Part shown: in pieces, positions 1-5,911 of the stretch
Layout of the letters: each line of letters starts with the position of its first letter
How positions within the stretch are numbered: the first letter of the stretch is position 1
Assembly: GCA_937901695.1 (NCBI GenBank)
Contig: CALDJN010000224.1
Span: forward strand, 1-10,351
Source: an uncultured Anaerocolumna sp.
Lineage (GTDB): Bacteria; Bacillota; Clostridia; Lachnospirales; Lachnospiraceae
Reading direction: 5' to 3'
Length of the DNA stretch: 10,351 nt
Translations under genes and position numbers: made by a program
The notes under the pieces: model-generated
Told to the model about the DNA's origin: nothing
Databases searched by the model: none
What the model saw: the letters and a program-made list of their open reading frames with translations, nothing else

Positions 1-355
1 CTAAATGAGCCTATTTTTTAGGCTACAGGTTTTCATACGTTACTTTACACTACCTAATTAATGTATTTCTCCCTAACAAAACAAAGTAGTGCCATGAAAG
101 TCTAAATATATAAACCTTTTTAATTCTCCCCTCTTATGGCACAAATTTCATATAGGACTTGCTTACTATTTAGTGCAACCTACACAAATATTTTCTTATC
201 TATTAATATATTTTATCATTATTACCCAATAAAATCAACCCAAGAATAAACTTTTACATATACTTAACAAACATAATATATATTTAATATAAAGGACACT
301 TTCCACACTTTATAGTTATCTAAGCCATTAATTTATCCTCATGACAATAAAAAGA
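1..355. other. AT-rich intergenic stretch with no supported gene
   Basis: Both strands are full of stops and no coding frame with a ribosome site was seen. The only structures are a short hairpin AGCCTA/TAGGCT (8-13, 19-24) with a T5 loop near the left edge, and a 7-bp inverted match GTGCCAT/ATGGCAC (89-95, 136-142) with a 40-base loop. Neither is strong enough to name. Promoter-like AT runs are common here but cannot be told from background. Confidence 0.6.
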
Positions 356-450
356 ATGTCATTCTGAGCCTAATTTAGCTTTGCTAAATTGGGCAAAGAA
401 TCTCAATGTATACATGTTAGAGATTCTTCGCCTGCGGCTCAGAATGACAT
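346..450 (-). terminator. Possible operon terminator formed by the 356-450 palindrome
   Basis: Reading on the minus strand, the 15-bp outer stem ends at 356 and is followed at once by TCTTTTTATT (355-346), a short T-rich run. This places a terminator-like structure about 105-200 bases downstream of the permease stop, after the 13-bp array. It is the only such structure found at the end of the operon. The long, branched stem is unusual for an intrinsic terminator, so this is tentative. Confidence 0.4.
356..450. repeat. 95-bp imperfect palindromic intergenic element
   Basis: The outer arms ATGTCATTCTGAGCC (356-370) and GGCTCAGAATGACAT (436-450) are perfectly complementary over 15 bp. Inside are a hairpin AATTTAGC/GCTAAATT (372-379, 383-390) and a second stem AAGAATCTC/GAGATTCTT (396-404, 420-428) capped by the palindrome ATGTATACAT (406-415). 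The result is a branched, cloverleaf-like fold. The arm wording (CATTCTGAGC...GAAGAATCTC) resembles a dispersed intergenic repeat I recall from many bacteria, but this was not checked. No transposase is present. Confidence 0.75.
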
Positions 451-478
451 CTGGTTGCCTTAATGAGGGCAAAACATC

Positions 479-556
479 GTTATTCTGCCTTCTTATTCTG
501 CCTTGCCATTCTGCCTTCTTATTCTACCTTGTTATTCTGCCTCATTATTCTACCTT
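479..556. repeat. Six-copy 13-bp tandem repeat at the permease 3' end
   Basis: Six head-to-tail 13-bp units of the form NTTATTCTGCCTT fill 479-556 exactly: 479-491, 492-504, 505-517, 518-530, 531-543 and 544-556. They differ mainly at the first base and by G/A at the ninth position. The last unit overlaps the permease stop codon (557-555) by two bases, so the array starts immediately where translation ends. On the minus strand each unit reads AAGGCAGAATAAN. Confidence 0.85.
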
Positions 557-1787
557 ATTTTCCAGCATTACGTGTTTTAACATCAAATGCTACAGCTAAT
601 ATAAAGATAATACCCTTAACAATATACTGGTAGGATACATCCACATATAGTAAGTTCATTCCATTGGTTAATGACATAATTACAAATGCGCCAATGATTG
701 TATTCGTTACTTTTCCTATACCTCCATTTACGGATACACCGCCAATGTATGAGGATGCAATGGCATCCAGTTCAAAACCGTTTCCAGCTTGTGGAGTTGC
801 TGATGCAAGTCTTGAGGTATACAGGATACCAGAAAGTGCTGCCAGCATACTGACAGAGGCGAAAGCAAATAGAGTAATATTTTTTACATTTATACCTGAT
901 AGTTCTGCTGCTTCTGCATTTCCACCAATACCATATATGTATCTTCCAAGTTTTGTTTTCTTTAGCATGAAATTATAGATAAATAATACTATGAATACTA
1001 TGACTGCTGTCCAGGGTATACCTTTATATCCTGCTAATATCCATATTACACACATAATAATTGCAGTAAAGAAGATTAGTTTTGCAACAAAGATTGATTT
1101 TGAGGATACTTCAAAATTGTAATGGATTAAATTTTTTCTTTCTTTAATCTGGTTCATGATTACTAATACTACAGCAACAATGCCAATAATGATAGTTAAA
1201 ATGTGGAAATTCCCTCCCACTGGAATATTCAGAGCATTCAGAATTTTTCTAATATCCGGAATAAATCCATTGGATAACGCTTTAAAGCCTTCGTCTTTCA
1301 CTATAATAGTACCGGTTCCTCTGGTGATTAAAGAAAGAAGTCCACGGAATATAAACATACCGGCTAAAGTTGTAACAAAGGCAGGTACACCAACCTTAGC
1401 AACTAAAGTTCCTTGATATAAACCGATGCAGATACCTATAAGAAGAACAATAGGTATTACCGCCCATCCAGGCATTCCATTTTTCATAAGAATCGCTGCT
1501 ACTGCTCCAAGAAAACCTGCAACATAACCTACCGAAAGGTCAATATGTTTAATAATTAATATAAGAGTCATACCAATGGCTAATACCGCAATATAACCAG
1601 TTTGATTAATTAAATCACTTATATTTCTTGGGGATAGAAATAATCCCTTGGTACTGATTCCAAATACAATGAATATGACTACCAATGCAATGTACATAGC
1701 ATAGTCACGTATATTTGTCTTAAATAAAGTTAACAGTTCATTGGTAAAACTGCTTTCTGCCTTAACACTTTTATTATCATTACTCAT
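555..1787 (-). CDS. mmsB: Monosaccharide ABC transporter permease (MmsB/XylH type)
   Basis: This 410-residue integral membrane protein forms the sugar channel with the ATPase upstream. It belongs to the BPD_transp_2 family and has around ten or more hydrophobic segments. The first lies at about 30-48, and IDLSVG (82-87) follows the second. The cytoplasmic coupling region near 290-310 includes TKLGRYIYGIGGNAEAAELS. Near the C-terminus, YIGGVSVNGGIGKV and a final hydrophobic segment ending in FDVKT are standard for XylH/MmsB/GguB proteins. A length near 400, longer than RbsC, fits the MmsB/XylH subgroup, which carries extra helices in the middle. The ATG at 1787 has AGGAGG 7 bases upstream. It is last in the operon; its stop codon overlaps the end of a 13-bp tandem repeat array. 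The assignment is firm to the family; the substrate is unknown. Confidence 0.94.
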   Translation of the reverse strand: MSNDNKSVKAESSFTNELLTLFKTNIRDYAMYIALVVIFIVFGISTKGLFLSPRNISDLINQTGYIAVLAIGMTLILIIKHIDLSVGYVAGFLGAVAAILMKNGMPGWAVIPIVLLIGICIGLYQGTLVAKVGVPAFVTTLAGMFIFRGLLSLITRGTGTIIVKDEGFKALSNGFIPDIRKILNALNIPVGGNFHILTIIIGIVAVVLVIMNQIKERKNLIHYNFEVSSKSIFVAKLIFFTAIIMCVIWILAGYKGIPWTAVIVFIVLFIYNFMLKKTKLGRYIYGIGGNAEAAELSGINVKNITLFAFASVSMLAALSGILYTSRLASATPQAGNGFELDAIASSYIGGVSVNGGIGKVTNTIIGAFVIMSLTNGMNLLYVDVSYQYIVKGIIFILAVAFDVKTRNAGK

Positions 1788-1794
1788 GGCACTA

Positions 1795-1800
1795 CCTCCT
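1795..1800 (-). promoter_or_regulatory. Permease ribosome binding site overlapping the ATPase stop
   Basis: AGGAGG on the minus strand overlaps the TAG stop of the ATPase gene (1801-1799) by two bases and sits 7 bases before the permease ATG. A ribosome finishing the ATPase would end on this site, which supports translational coupling of the two membrane-complex subunits. Confidence 0.8.
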
Positions 1801-3325
1801 ATACTCTTGTCGCCATTGTCATTACTGTTTGCTCTGTGGCATCTTCGGCAGACAATTCACCTGTAATTTTTCCGTGAGACATTACATATAATCGATCACT
1901 CATCCCTAATATTTCCAGTAATTCTGAAGAAATCATTATAATACTCATACCTTGTTCAACTAGTTGGTTCATTAGAGTATAAATCTCGAATTTTGCACCA
2001 ACATCAATACCTCTTGTAGGTTCATCCAGAATTAACACCTTAGGTTCTACAAAAAGCCATTTTGCTAATGACACCTTTTGCTGGTTACCACCACTTAGAT
2101 TGCCAATCTTTTGCTTAATAGAAGGAGCTTTGATATTAATAGACTCTTGAAATTCTTTAGCGATTCTGATTTCTTCATTCTCATTAATAATGATACCGTT
2201 AGTAACTCTCTCTAAGTTTGCAATTGTAGTGTTATACTTAATATCTTGAATCAGAACTAAACCGTCTCGTTTTCTATCTTCTGTAGCATAGGCTAAGCCA
2301 GCTTTTATAGCATCCTTTGGATGTTTAAATTTTTTAAGTTCGCCATCTATGGAAATTTCACCACTTATAATTTTATACTCTGGTACATTGCCAAATAAGC
2401 TAAGAGCAAGCTCTGTTCTGCCTGAGCCCATAAGACCTGCTATTCCAACAATTTCACCTTTTCTTACATTGATATTAATATCATGGAGTATTTCTCTGCC
2501 ATGTACCGGATCATATACGGACCAATTCTTTATATCAAAACATACATCCCCAATTTTAATGTTCTCTCGTTTTGGATAAATGTTTTCGATTTCCCTTCCA
2601 ACCATGTATTTTATGATTTCCTGTTCTGTTATGTTCTGGTCATGGGCATCCATAGAACATATGGTAGATCCGTCTCTTAGTACGGTTACCGTATCTGCAA
2701 TGGATACGATTTCTTTTAATTTATGTGAAATCATAATACAAGTTACCCCTTGTTCTTTTAACTCTCTTAATAAGTCCAAAAGGTTTTCACTGTCATCTTC
2801 ATTGAGAGCTGCTGTTGGCTCATCTAATATTAATAGCTTCGCATTTTTACTAAATGCTTTGGCAATTTCAACAAGCTGCCTGTTACCTACACTAAGATTT
2901 TTTATTTTCATGGATGGGTTAATATTCAGCCTTACTTTTTTTAACATCTCCTGGGCATTTATAATCGTCTGATTCCAGTTAATCACTTTTCCATCCATTA
3001 TTTCATGACCAAAGTAAATATTTTCGTATACGCTAAGTTCAGGAATTAATGCAAGTTCCTGATTGATAATTGCAATACCTGTCTCTTCACTTTCAGCTAT
3101 GGACTTAAATTGCTGAATTTGTCCATTATATACAATATTACCGCTATAAGTTCCAAATGGATATACTCCGGATAAAACCTTCATTAAAGTGGATTTTCCG
3201 GCACCATTCTCACCTACCAGGCAGTGAATCTCGCCACGTTTAACTTTAAAATTAACATTACTAAGAGCCTTAACACCAGGGAATTCCTTTGTAATATTCT
3301 GCATTTCCAGTATGTAATCACTCAC
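1799..3325 (-). CDS. mmsA: Monosaccharide ABC transporter ATP-binding protein, two ABC domains (MmsA/XylG type)
   Basis: This 508-residue cytoplasmic ATPase powers the importer and is made of two fused ABC domains. Domain 1 has Walker A GENGAGKST (38-46), signature LSVGNRQ (144-150) and Walker B LLILDEP (164-170), with the switch His at H201. Domain 2 has the degenerate Walker A GLMGSGRTE (297-305) typical of this class, signature LSGGNQQK (410-417) and Walker B LILDEPTRGID (431-441). That asymmetry is normal for XylG/MglA/RbsA-type proteins. Length is normal. The start is a GTG at 3325, with AGGAGG at 3333-3338, 7 bases upstream. An ATG two bases before it is out of frame and immediately stopped (ATGTGA). 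The permease begins 11 bp after the stop, so translational coupling is likely. The MmsA assignment within the sugar ATPase group is my best match from memory. Confidence 0.95.
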   Translation of the reverse strand: MSDYILEMQNITKEFPGVKALSNVNFKVKRGEIHCLVGENGAGKSTLMKVLSGVYPFGTYSGNIVYNGQIQQFKSIAESEETGIAIINQELALIPELSVYENIYFGHEIMDGKVINWNQTIINAQEMLKKVRLNINPSMKIKNLSVGNRQLVEIAKAFSKNAKLLILDEPTAALNEDDSENLLDLLRELKEQGVTCIMISHKLKEIVSIADTVTVLRDGSTICSMDAHDQNITEQEIIKYMVGREIENIYPKRENIKIGDVCFDIKNWSVYDPVHGREILHDININVRKGEIVGIAGLMGSGRTELALSLFGNVPEYKIISGEISIDGELKKFKHPKDAIKAGLAYATEDRKRDGLVLIQDIKYNTTIANLERVTNGIIINENEEIRIAKEFQESINIKAPSIKQKIGNLSGGNQQKVSLAKWLFVEPKVLILDEPTRGIDVGAKFEIYTLMNQLVEQGMSIIMISSELLEILGMSDRLYVMSHGKITGELSAEDATEQTVMTMATRV

Positions 3326-3332
3326 ATTTACG

Positions 3333-3338
3333 CCTCCT
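3333..3338 (-). promoter_or_regulatory. Ribosome binding site of the GTG-started ATPase gene
   Basis: A perfect AGGAGG on the minus strand lies 7 bases before the GTG at 3325. It decides the non-ATG start, because the nearby ATG (3327-3325) is out of frame and runs straight into TGA. Confidence 0.8.
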
Positions 3339-3348
3339 TTAACAGGAA

Positions 3349-3386
3349 ACCGGCTTAAGAATATCTTTCCTTATTCAAAAGCCGGT
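3349..3386 (-). promoter_or_regulatory. Intercistronic stem-loop between binding protein and ATPase genes
   Basis: ACCGGCTT (3349-3356) and AAGCCGGT (3379-3386) form a perfect 8-bp stem. It continues, after a 2x2 internal loop, with GAATA (3359-3363) pairing to TATTC (3372-3376) around an 8-base loop. It lies 33 bases after the chvE-like stop and 23 bases before the ATPase start. On the minus strand it is followed by TTTCC, not a long U-run, so it looks more like an RNA stability element or partial attenuator than a full terminator. Such elements keep binding-protein mRNA in excess over transporter mRNA in many ABC operons. Confidence 0.6.
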
Positions 3387-3419
3387 CTCATTATGAGCAG
3401 ATCTTAAAATTTATTTCTA

Positions 3420-4541
3420 TTATTTTAACCCTGTAAATTTAGATGCTTCATAGTAACCTGAATCAATTAATGCTTCTTTTACATTATCCTTTGTTACAAC
3501 AACGATTGGAGTCTGTTTTGCTTTTACATCAATCACACCATTATTATATGTTGTATCAGTTGCAGGAGTTTTTCCGTTAATTACGTCAATTGCCATATTC
3601 ATAGCATCTGTAGCTAAGGTACGAGTATCTTTGAATATTGTCATAGATTGTTTTCCATCAATTACATATTGGACTGATGCAATTTCAGCGTCCTGACCTG
3701 TAATAAAATATTGGGAAACATCAGCATCTGCCGCAAATACATCTGCAATAGAACGAGATGTACCATCGTTAGGTGCTAATACATAAACTTTACCCTTATC
3801 AGCAGCTGTAACATTGGTTAAATGCGCTTCTGCTTTGGATTTTGCCTCGTTGAAATCCCAGTTTGTTGTTACCTGGCCAATAATTGCTGATTGTTGTTCA
3901 CGAGTAAGTGTAGCTTTATCCTGTAAAGCTACTGCTTCTGAAGAGTTCTTAATTACAAATGTTCCATCTGCAATTTTGGGTTGCAGAATATTCCATGCGC
4001 CTTGAAAGAATAAGAATGCATTATTATCGGTAGCTTTGCCGGCATATAAGTATAAAGGATTACCGGAACCGGTTGCATTATCTGCTAAATATTTACCCAT
4101 TGCTTCACCAACAGCAACACTGTCAAATGTTACATAATAATCAACTGCTTTCGTATCTGTGATTAAACGGTCATATGCAATTACGGTTACACCGGCTTCT
4201 TTCGCCGCCTCCACAGAAGCTGCTGCTGCAGCTGCATCATCAGCACAAATAATAAGAACTTTCATGCCTTTGGATATTAAGGTTTCCACATTGGTTTTTT
4301 CATTAGCTGAAGAACCCTGGCTAAATAATACTTCTACTGAATAATCTGTTTCCCCGATAACCGATTTGAATTTGTCCTGATCTTGTAACCATCTTGGTTC
4401 ATCTTTGGTTGGAAGTACAATACCAACATCTACGGAACCTTCTTTACTGCCTCCACTAGTTTCTTTGTCTTTTCCCCCACTACATGCTGTCATTGAAACA
4501 ACCATAACAAGACATAATAATAAAGCAATTACTTTTTTCAT
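3420..4541 (-). CDS. chvE: ChvE-like monosaccharide ABC transporter substrate-binding lipoprotein
   Basis: This 373-residue protein is the extracellular receptor of the importer encoded downstream. The signal peptide ends in SMTAC with C20 as the lipidated residue, followed by a short Ser/Gly/Lys/Glu-rich linker. Binding-fold landmarks are RW (50-51), AYDR (122-125), NDG (258-260) and GQDAE (282-286), which match the ChvE/XylF group that binds xylose, arabinose, galactose or glucose. It carries a region after the second lobe start (about 200-225) that its paralogue at 5892-4837 lacks, which fits ChvE-like proteins. The ATG at 4541 has GGAAGAG close upstream. The end is TAA TAG AAA TAA, with several stops in frame. 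It is first in the importer operon, directly after a 295-bp promoter-sized gap and before a stem-loop, an arrangement usual for the most abundant component. The exact sugar is not readable. Confidence 0.93.
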   Translation of the reverse strand: MKKVIALLLCLVMVVSMTACSGGKDKETSGGSKEGSVDVGIVLPTKDEPRWLQDQDKFKSVIGETDYSVEVLFSQGSSANEKTNVETLISKGMKVLIICADDAAAAAASVEAAKEAGVTVIAYDRLITDTKAVDYYVTFDSVAVGEAMGKYLADNATGSGNPLYLYAGKATDNNAFLFFQGAWNILQPKIADGTFVIKNSSEAVALQDKATLTREQQSAIIGQVTTNWDFNEAKSKAEAHLTNVTAADKGKVYVLAPNDGTSRSIADVFAADADVSQYFITGQDAEIASVQYVIDGKQSMTIFKDTRTLATDAMNMAIDVINGKTPATDTTYNNGVIDVKAKQTPIVVVTKDNVKEALIDSGYYEASKFTGLK

Positions 4542-4652
4542 AATCTCTTCCGCCCTTCTCTTAATATGTTTTACAAGACTTCTTTCATAAACTACCTGCC
4601 ATAAAGCCAGTAAAGTAAATAATTATGCTAAATATGTATGACAATGTGTTTA

Positions 4653-4721
4653 TATCAATAGTCTGTTGTTATTTGTTACACTTATATGTTACTATGTACA
4701 AATAATATTAACAATGGACTG
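4653..4721. promoter_or_regulatory. Pair of degenerate direct repeats, candidate YesN operator
   Basis: On the minus strand CAGTCCATTGTTA (4721-4709) and CAGACTATTGATA (4665-4653) agree at 10 of 13 positions. Their starts are 56 bp apart, and an AAC-rich stretch (ACAACAAAT / ATAACAA) precedes each. AraC-family regulators commonly bind directly repeated sites upstream of the -35 region. The copy nearer the gene would sit about 40-50 bases before a start site set by the weak -10 at 4627-4622. The operator role is inferred from position and the neighbouring YesN gene. Confidence 0.35.
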
Positions 4722-4774
4722 ATTTGTTGTTTAATGTGACTATATTGTCAAAAGTAATCCTTAGAATTTTACGC

Positions 4775-4822
4775 CTATAATATTTTGCTGTAAGTCGAAA
4801 AATAGGTAGCAAAATTTTATAG
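4775..4822. repeat. AT-rich 15-bp inverted repeat (14/15 match)
   Basis: The left arm at 4775-4789 (CTATAATATTTTGCT) and the right arm at 4808-4822 (AGCAAAATTTTATAG) are complementary at 14 of 15 positions, with an 18-base loop. It begins 14 bases after the stop of the XylF-like gene in the direction of transcription. It could be an RNA stem that ends or stabilises the regulator transcript, although no U-run follows it. It could also be a palindromic DNA-binding site. Confidence 0.6.
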
Positions 4823-4836
4823 TTTTTAAAGTACTG

Positions 4837-5892
4837 TTAATCCTCAACCTGATACACATCTTCATAAAGATGAAAACCATCCTTAATTACTGTGTCATCA
4901 ATATTATCCTTGGTTACTGCCTCTACCCCTATTACGATATATGGAACATCATAAGTTCCATCAAAAATAGTTGTATCACTTTTAATTTCTTCTCCATTCA
5001 CTAATGAAAGACATACTTCAACGGTTTTTTCAACTAAGTTCTTAATGGGTTTATAAACGGTTAATGCTTGTTTTCCAGTTACAATTCTTTGGCAGGCAAC
5101 CAAATCTGCATCCTGTCCTACTACCTGCACTTTTTCAGCCATTTGAGCTTCAGATAGTGCATCAATGGTTCCCCAGGCTAAAGAATCATTACCACATATG
5201 ATAGCTTTGACCTTTTCTCCATAGGTATTGATTTGCTCAGATACAAAGTCGTAAGCGTTTTCTCTAGTCCAGCCCTCCACCCAGGTTTCTGCAAGTATTT
5301 CTATATCCCCTTTGTCAATATAAGGTTGTAATACACTTAGAGCTCCCTTGTAAATCATCTTGCTATTGCTGTCATTTTCGGCACCGCTGACAATCATATA
5401 GCCGCCTTTGGGAACTTTTTCAACCAAATAAGTTGCCATTATGACTCCTACCTGATAATTATCAAAGGATATGTATACATCCACATCTGCATTGGATACT
5501 AAGCGATCATAGGATATGACGGGAACCTTTCTCTCTTTTGCAGCTTTAACACATTTTACTTCACTTTCACTGTCATTTGGTGCAATTACAAGTACATCAA
5601 TACCTTGTTCTAACATTTTTTGTACTTGTCTGTATTGAAGTTGGGAATCTTTGTTGGCATTGTTTACAATAACTTCAATGCCAGCCTGCCCTGCCTTAGA
5701 CATAAAGATATCCCTGTCCCGTATCCAGCGGTCCTCCATTAAAGTTCCTAATGAAAAGCCTACTATAATTTTATCTTCTTTTGTTTCTTCTTTTTTTGTC
5801 TCAACTTTCCTACTACAAGCAGAAAAAGATATGACCAGCATAATTAAGATACTATAAAGAACAACCCTTTGTAACAGCATTTTCCTTCCCAT
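4837..5892 (-). CDS. XylF-like monosaccharide-binding lipoprotein, cotranscribed with the regulators
   Basis: This 351-residue protein is a sugar-binding lipoprotein of the XylF/ChvE type. Its signal peptide runs to about residue 25, and C26 in SFSAC-SRK is the predicted lipidation site; F at -3 is a loose lipobox match. Conserved family stretches are DRW (54-56), ISYDR (126-130), GND (234-236), GQDAD (259-263) and GKQ...TVYK (273-281). I chose the ATG at 5892 because GAGGAGG lies 5 bases upstream. A longer frame begins at a GTG at 5937, but it would overlap the regulator by 26 bp, has no good ribosome site and puts a polar leader before the signal peptide. It is a diverged paralogue of the importer's own binding protein (4541-3420) but is grouped with the signalling genes. 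It may be a second sensor, an alternative receptor for the importer, or a high-affinity scavenger. The family is secure, the role open. Confidence 0.88.
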   Translation of the reverse strand: MGRKMLLQRVVLYSILIMLVISFSACSRKVETKKEETKEDKIIVGFSLGTLMEDRWIRDRDIFMSKAGQAGIEVIVNNANKDSQLQYRQVQKMLEQGIDVLVIAPNDSESEVKCVKAAKERKVPVISYDRLVSNADVDVYISFDNYQVGVIMATYLVEKVPKGGYMIVSGAENDSNSKMIYKGALSVLQPYIDKGDIEILAETWVEGWTRENAYDFVSEQINTYGEKVKAIICGNDSLAWGTIDALSEAQMAEKVQVVGQDADLVACQRIVTGKQALTVYKPIKNLVEKTVEVCLSLVNGEEIKSDTTIFDGTYDVPYIVIGVEAVTKDNIDDTVIKDGFHLYEDVYQVED

Positions 5893-5897
5893 ATATG

Positions 5898-5903
5898 CCT
5901 CCT
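5898..5903 (-). promoter_or_regulatory. Ribosome binding site fixing the start of the XylF-like lipoprotein gene
   Basis: AGGAGG on the minus strand lies 5 bases before the ATG at 5892, and no comparable site precedes the upstream in-frame GTG at 5937. This sets the 351-residue form, whose N-terminus is a normal lipoprotein signal peptide. Confidence 0.8.
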
Positions 5904-5911
5904 CATTGGAA

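Larger units (their letters stand above)
4542..4836 (-). promoter_or_regulatory. 295-bp intergenic region, probable promoter/operator region of the importer operon
   Basis: This is the longest gap between two genes of the locus and lies directly before the highly expressed binding-protein gene, so a promoter for the importer operon is expected here. It holds an AT-rich inverted repeat at its upstream end (4775-4822) and two degenerate direct repeats (4653-4665 and 4709-4721). A possible minus-strand -10 box is CATAAT at 4627-4622, with no good -35 at 16-18 bases, which would suit an activator-dependent promoter. That box would give a leader of about 75 bases. The -10 call is weak; TTGTTA/TAACAT further upstream is an alternative. 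I see no convincing cre site. Confidence 0.5.

Noticed and set aside
89..142. GTGCCAT/ATGGCAC inverted repeat
   Set aside because: Only 7 bp with a 40-base loop in AT-rich DNA; this is expected by chance.
381..599. Plus-strand frame of 72 codons rich in Leu, Phe and Ser
   Set aside because: It runs through the palindrome and the 13-bp tandem array and into the antisense of the permease. It has no ribosome site, and its composition comes from the repeats.
4746..4751. TTGACA on the minus strand in the 295-bp gap
   Set aside because: No -10-like sequence is found at 16-19 bases (AACAAA or similar), so it is not called as a promoter by itself.
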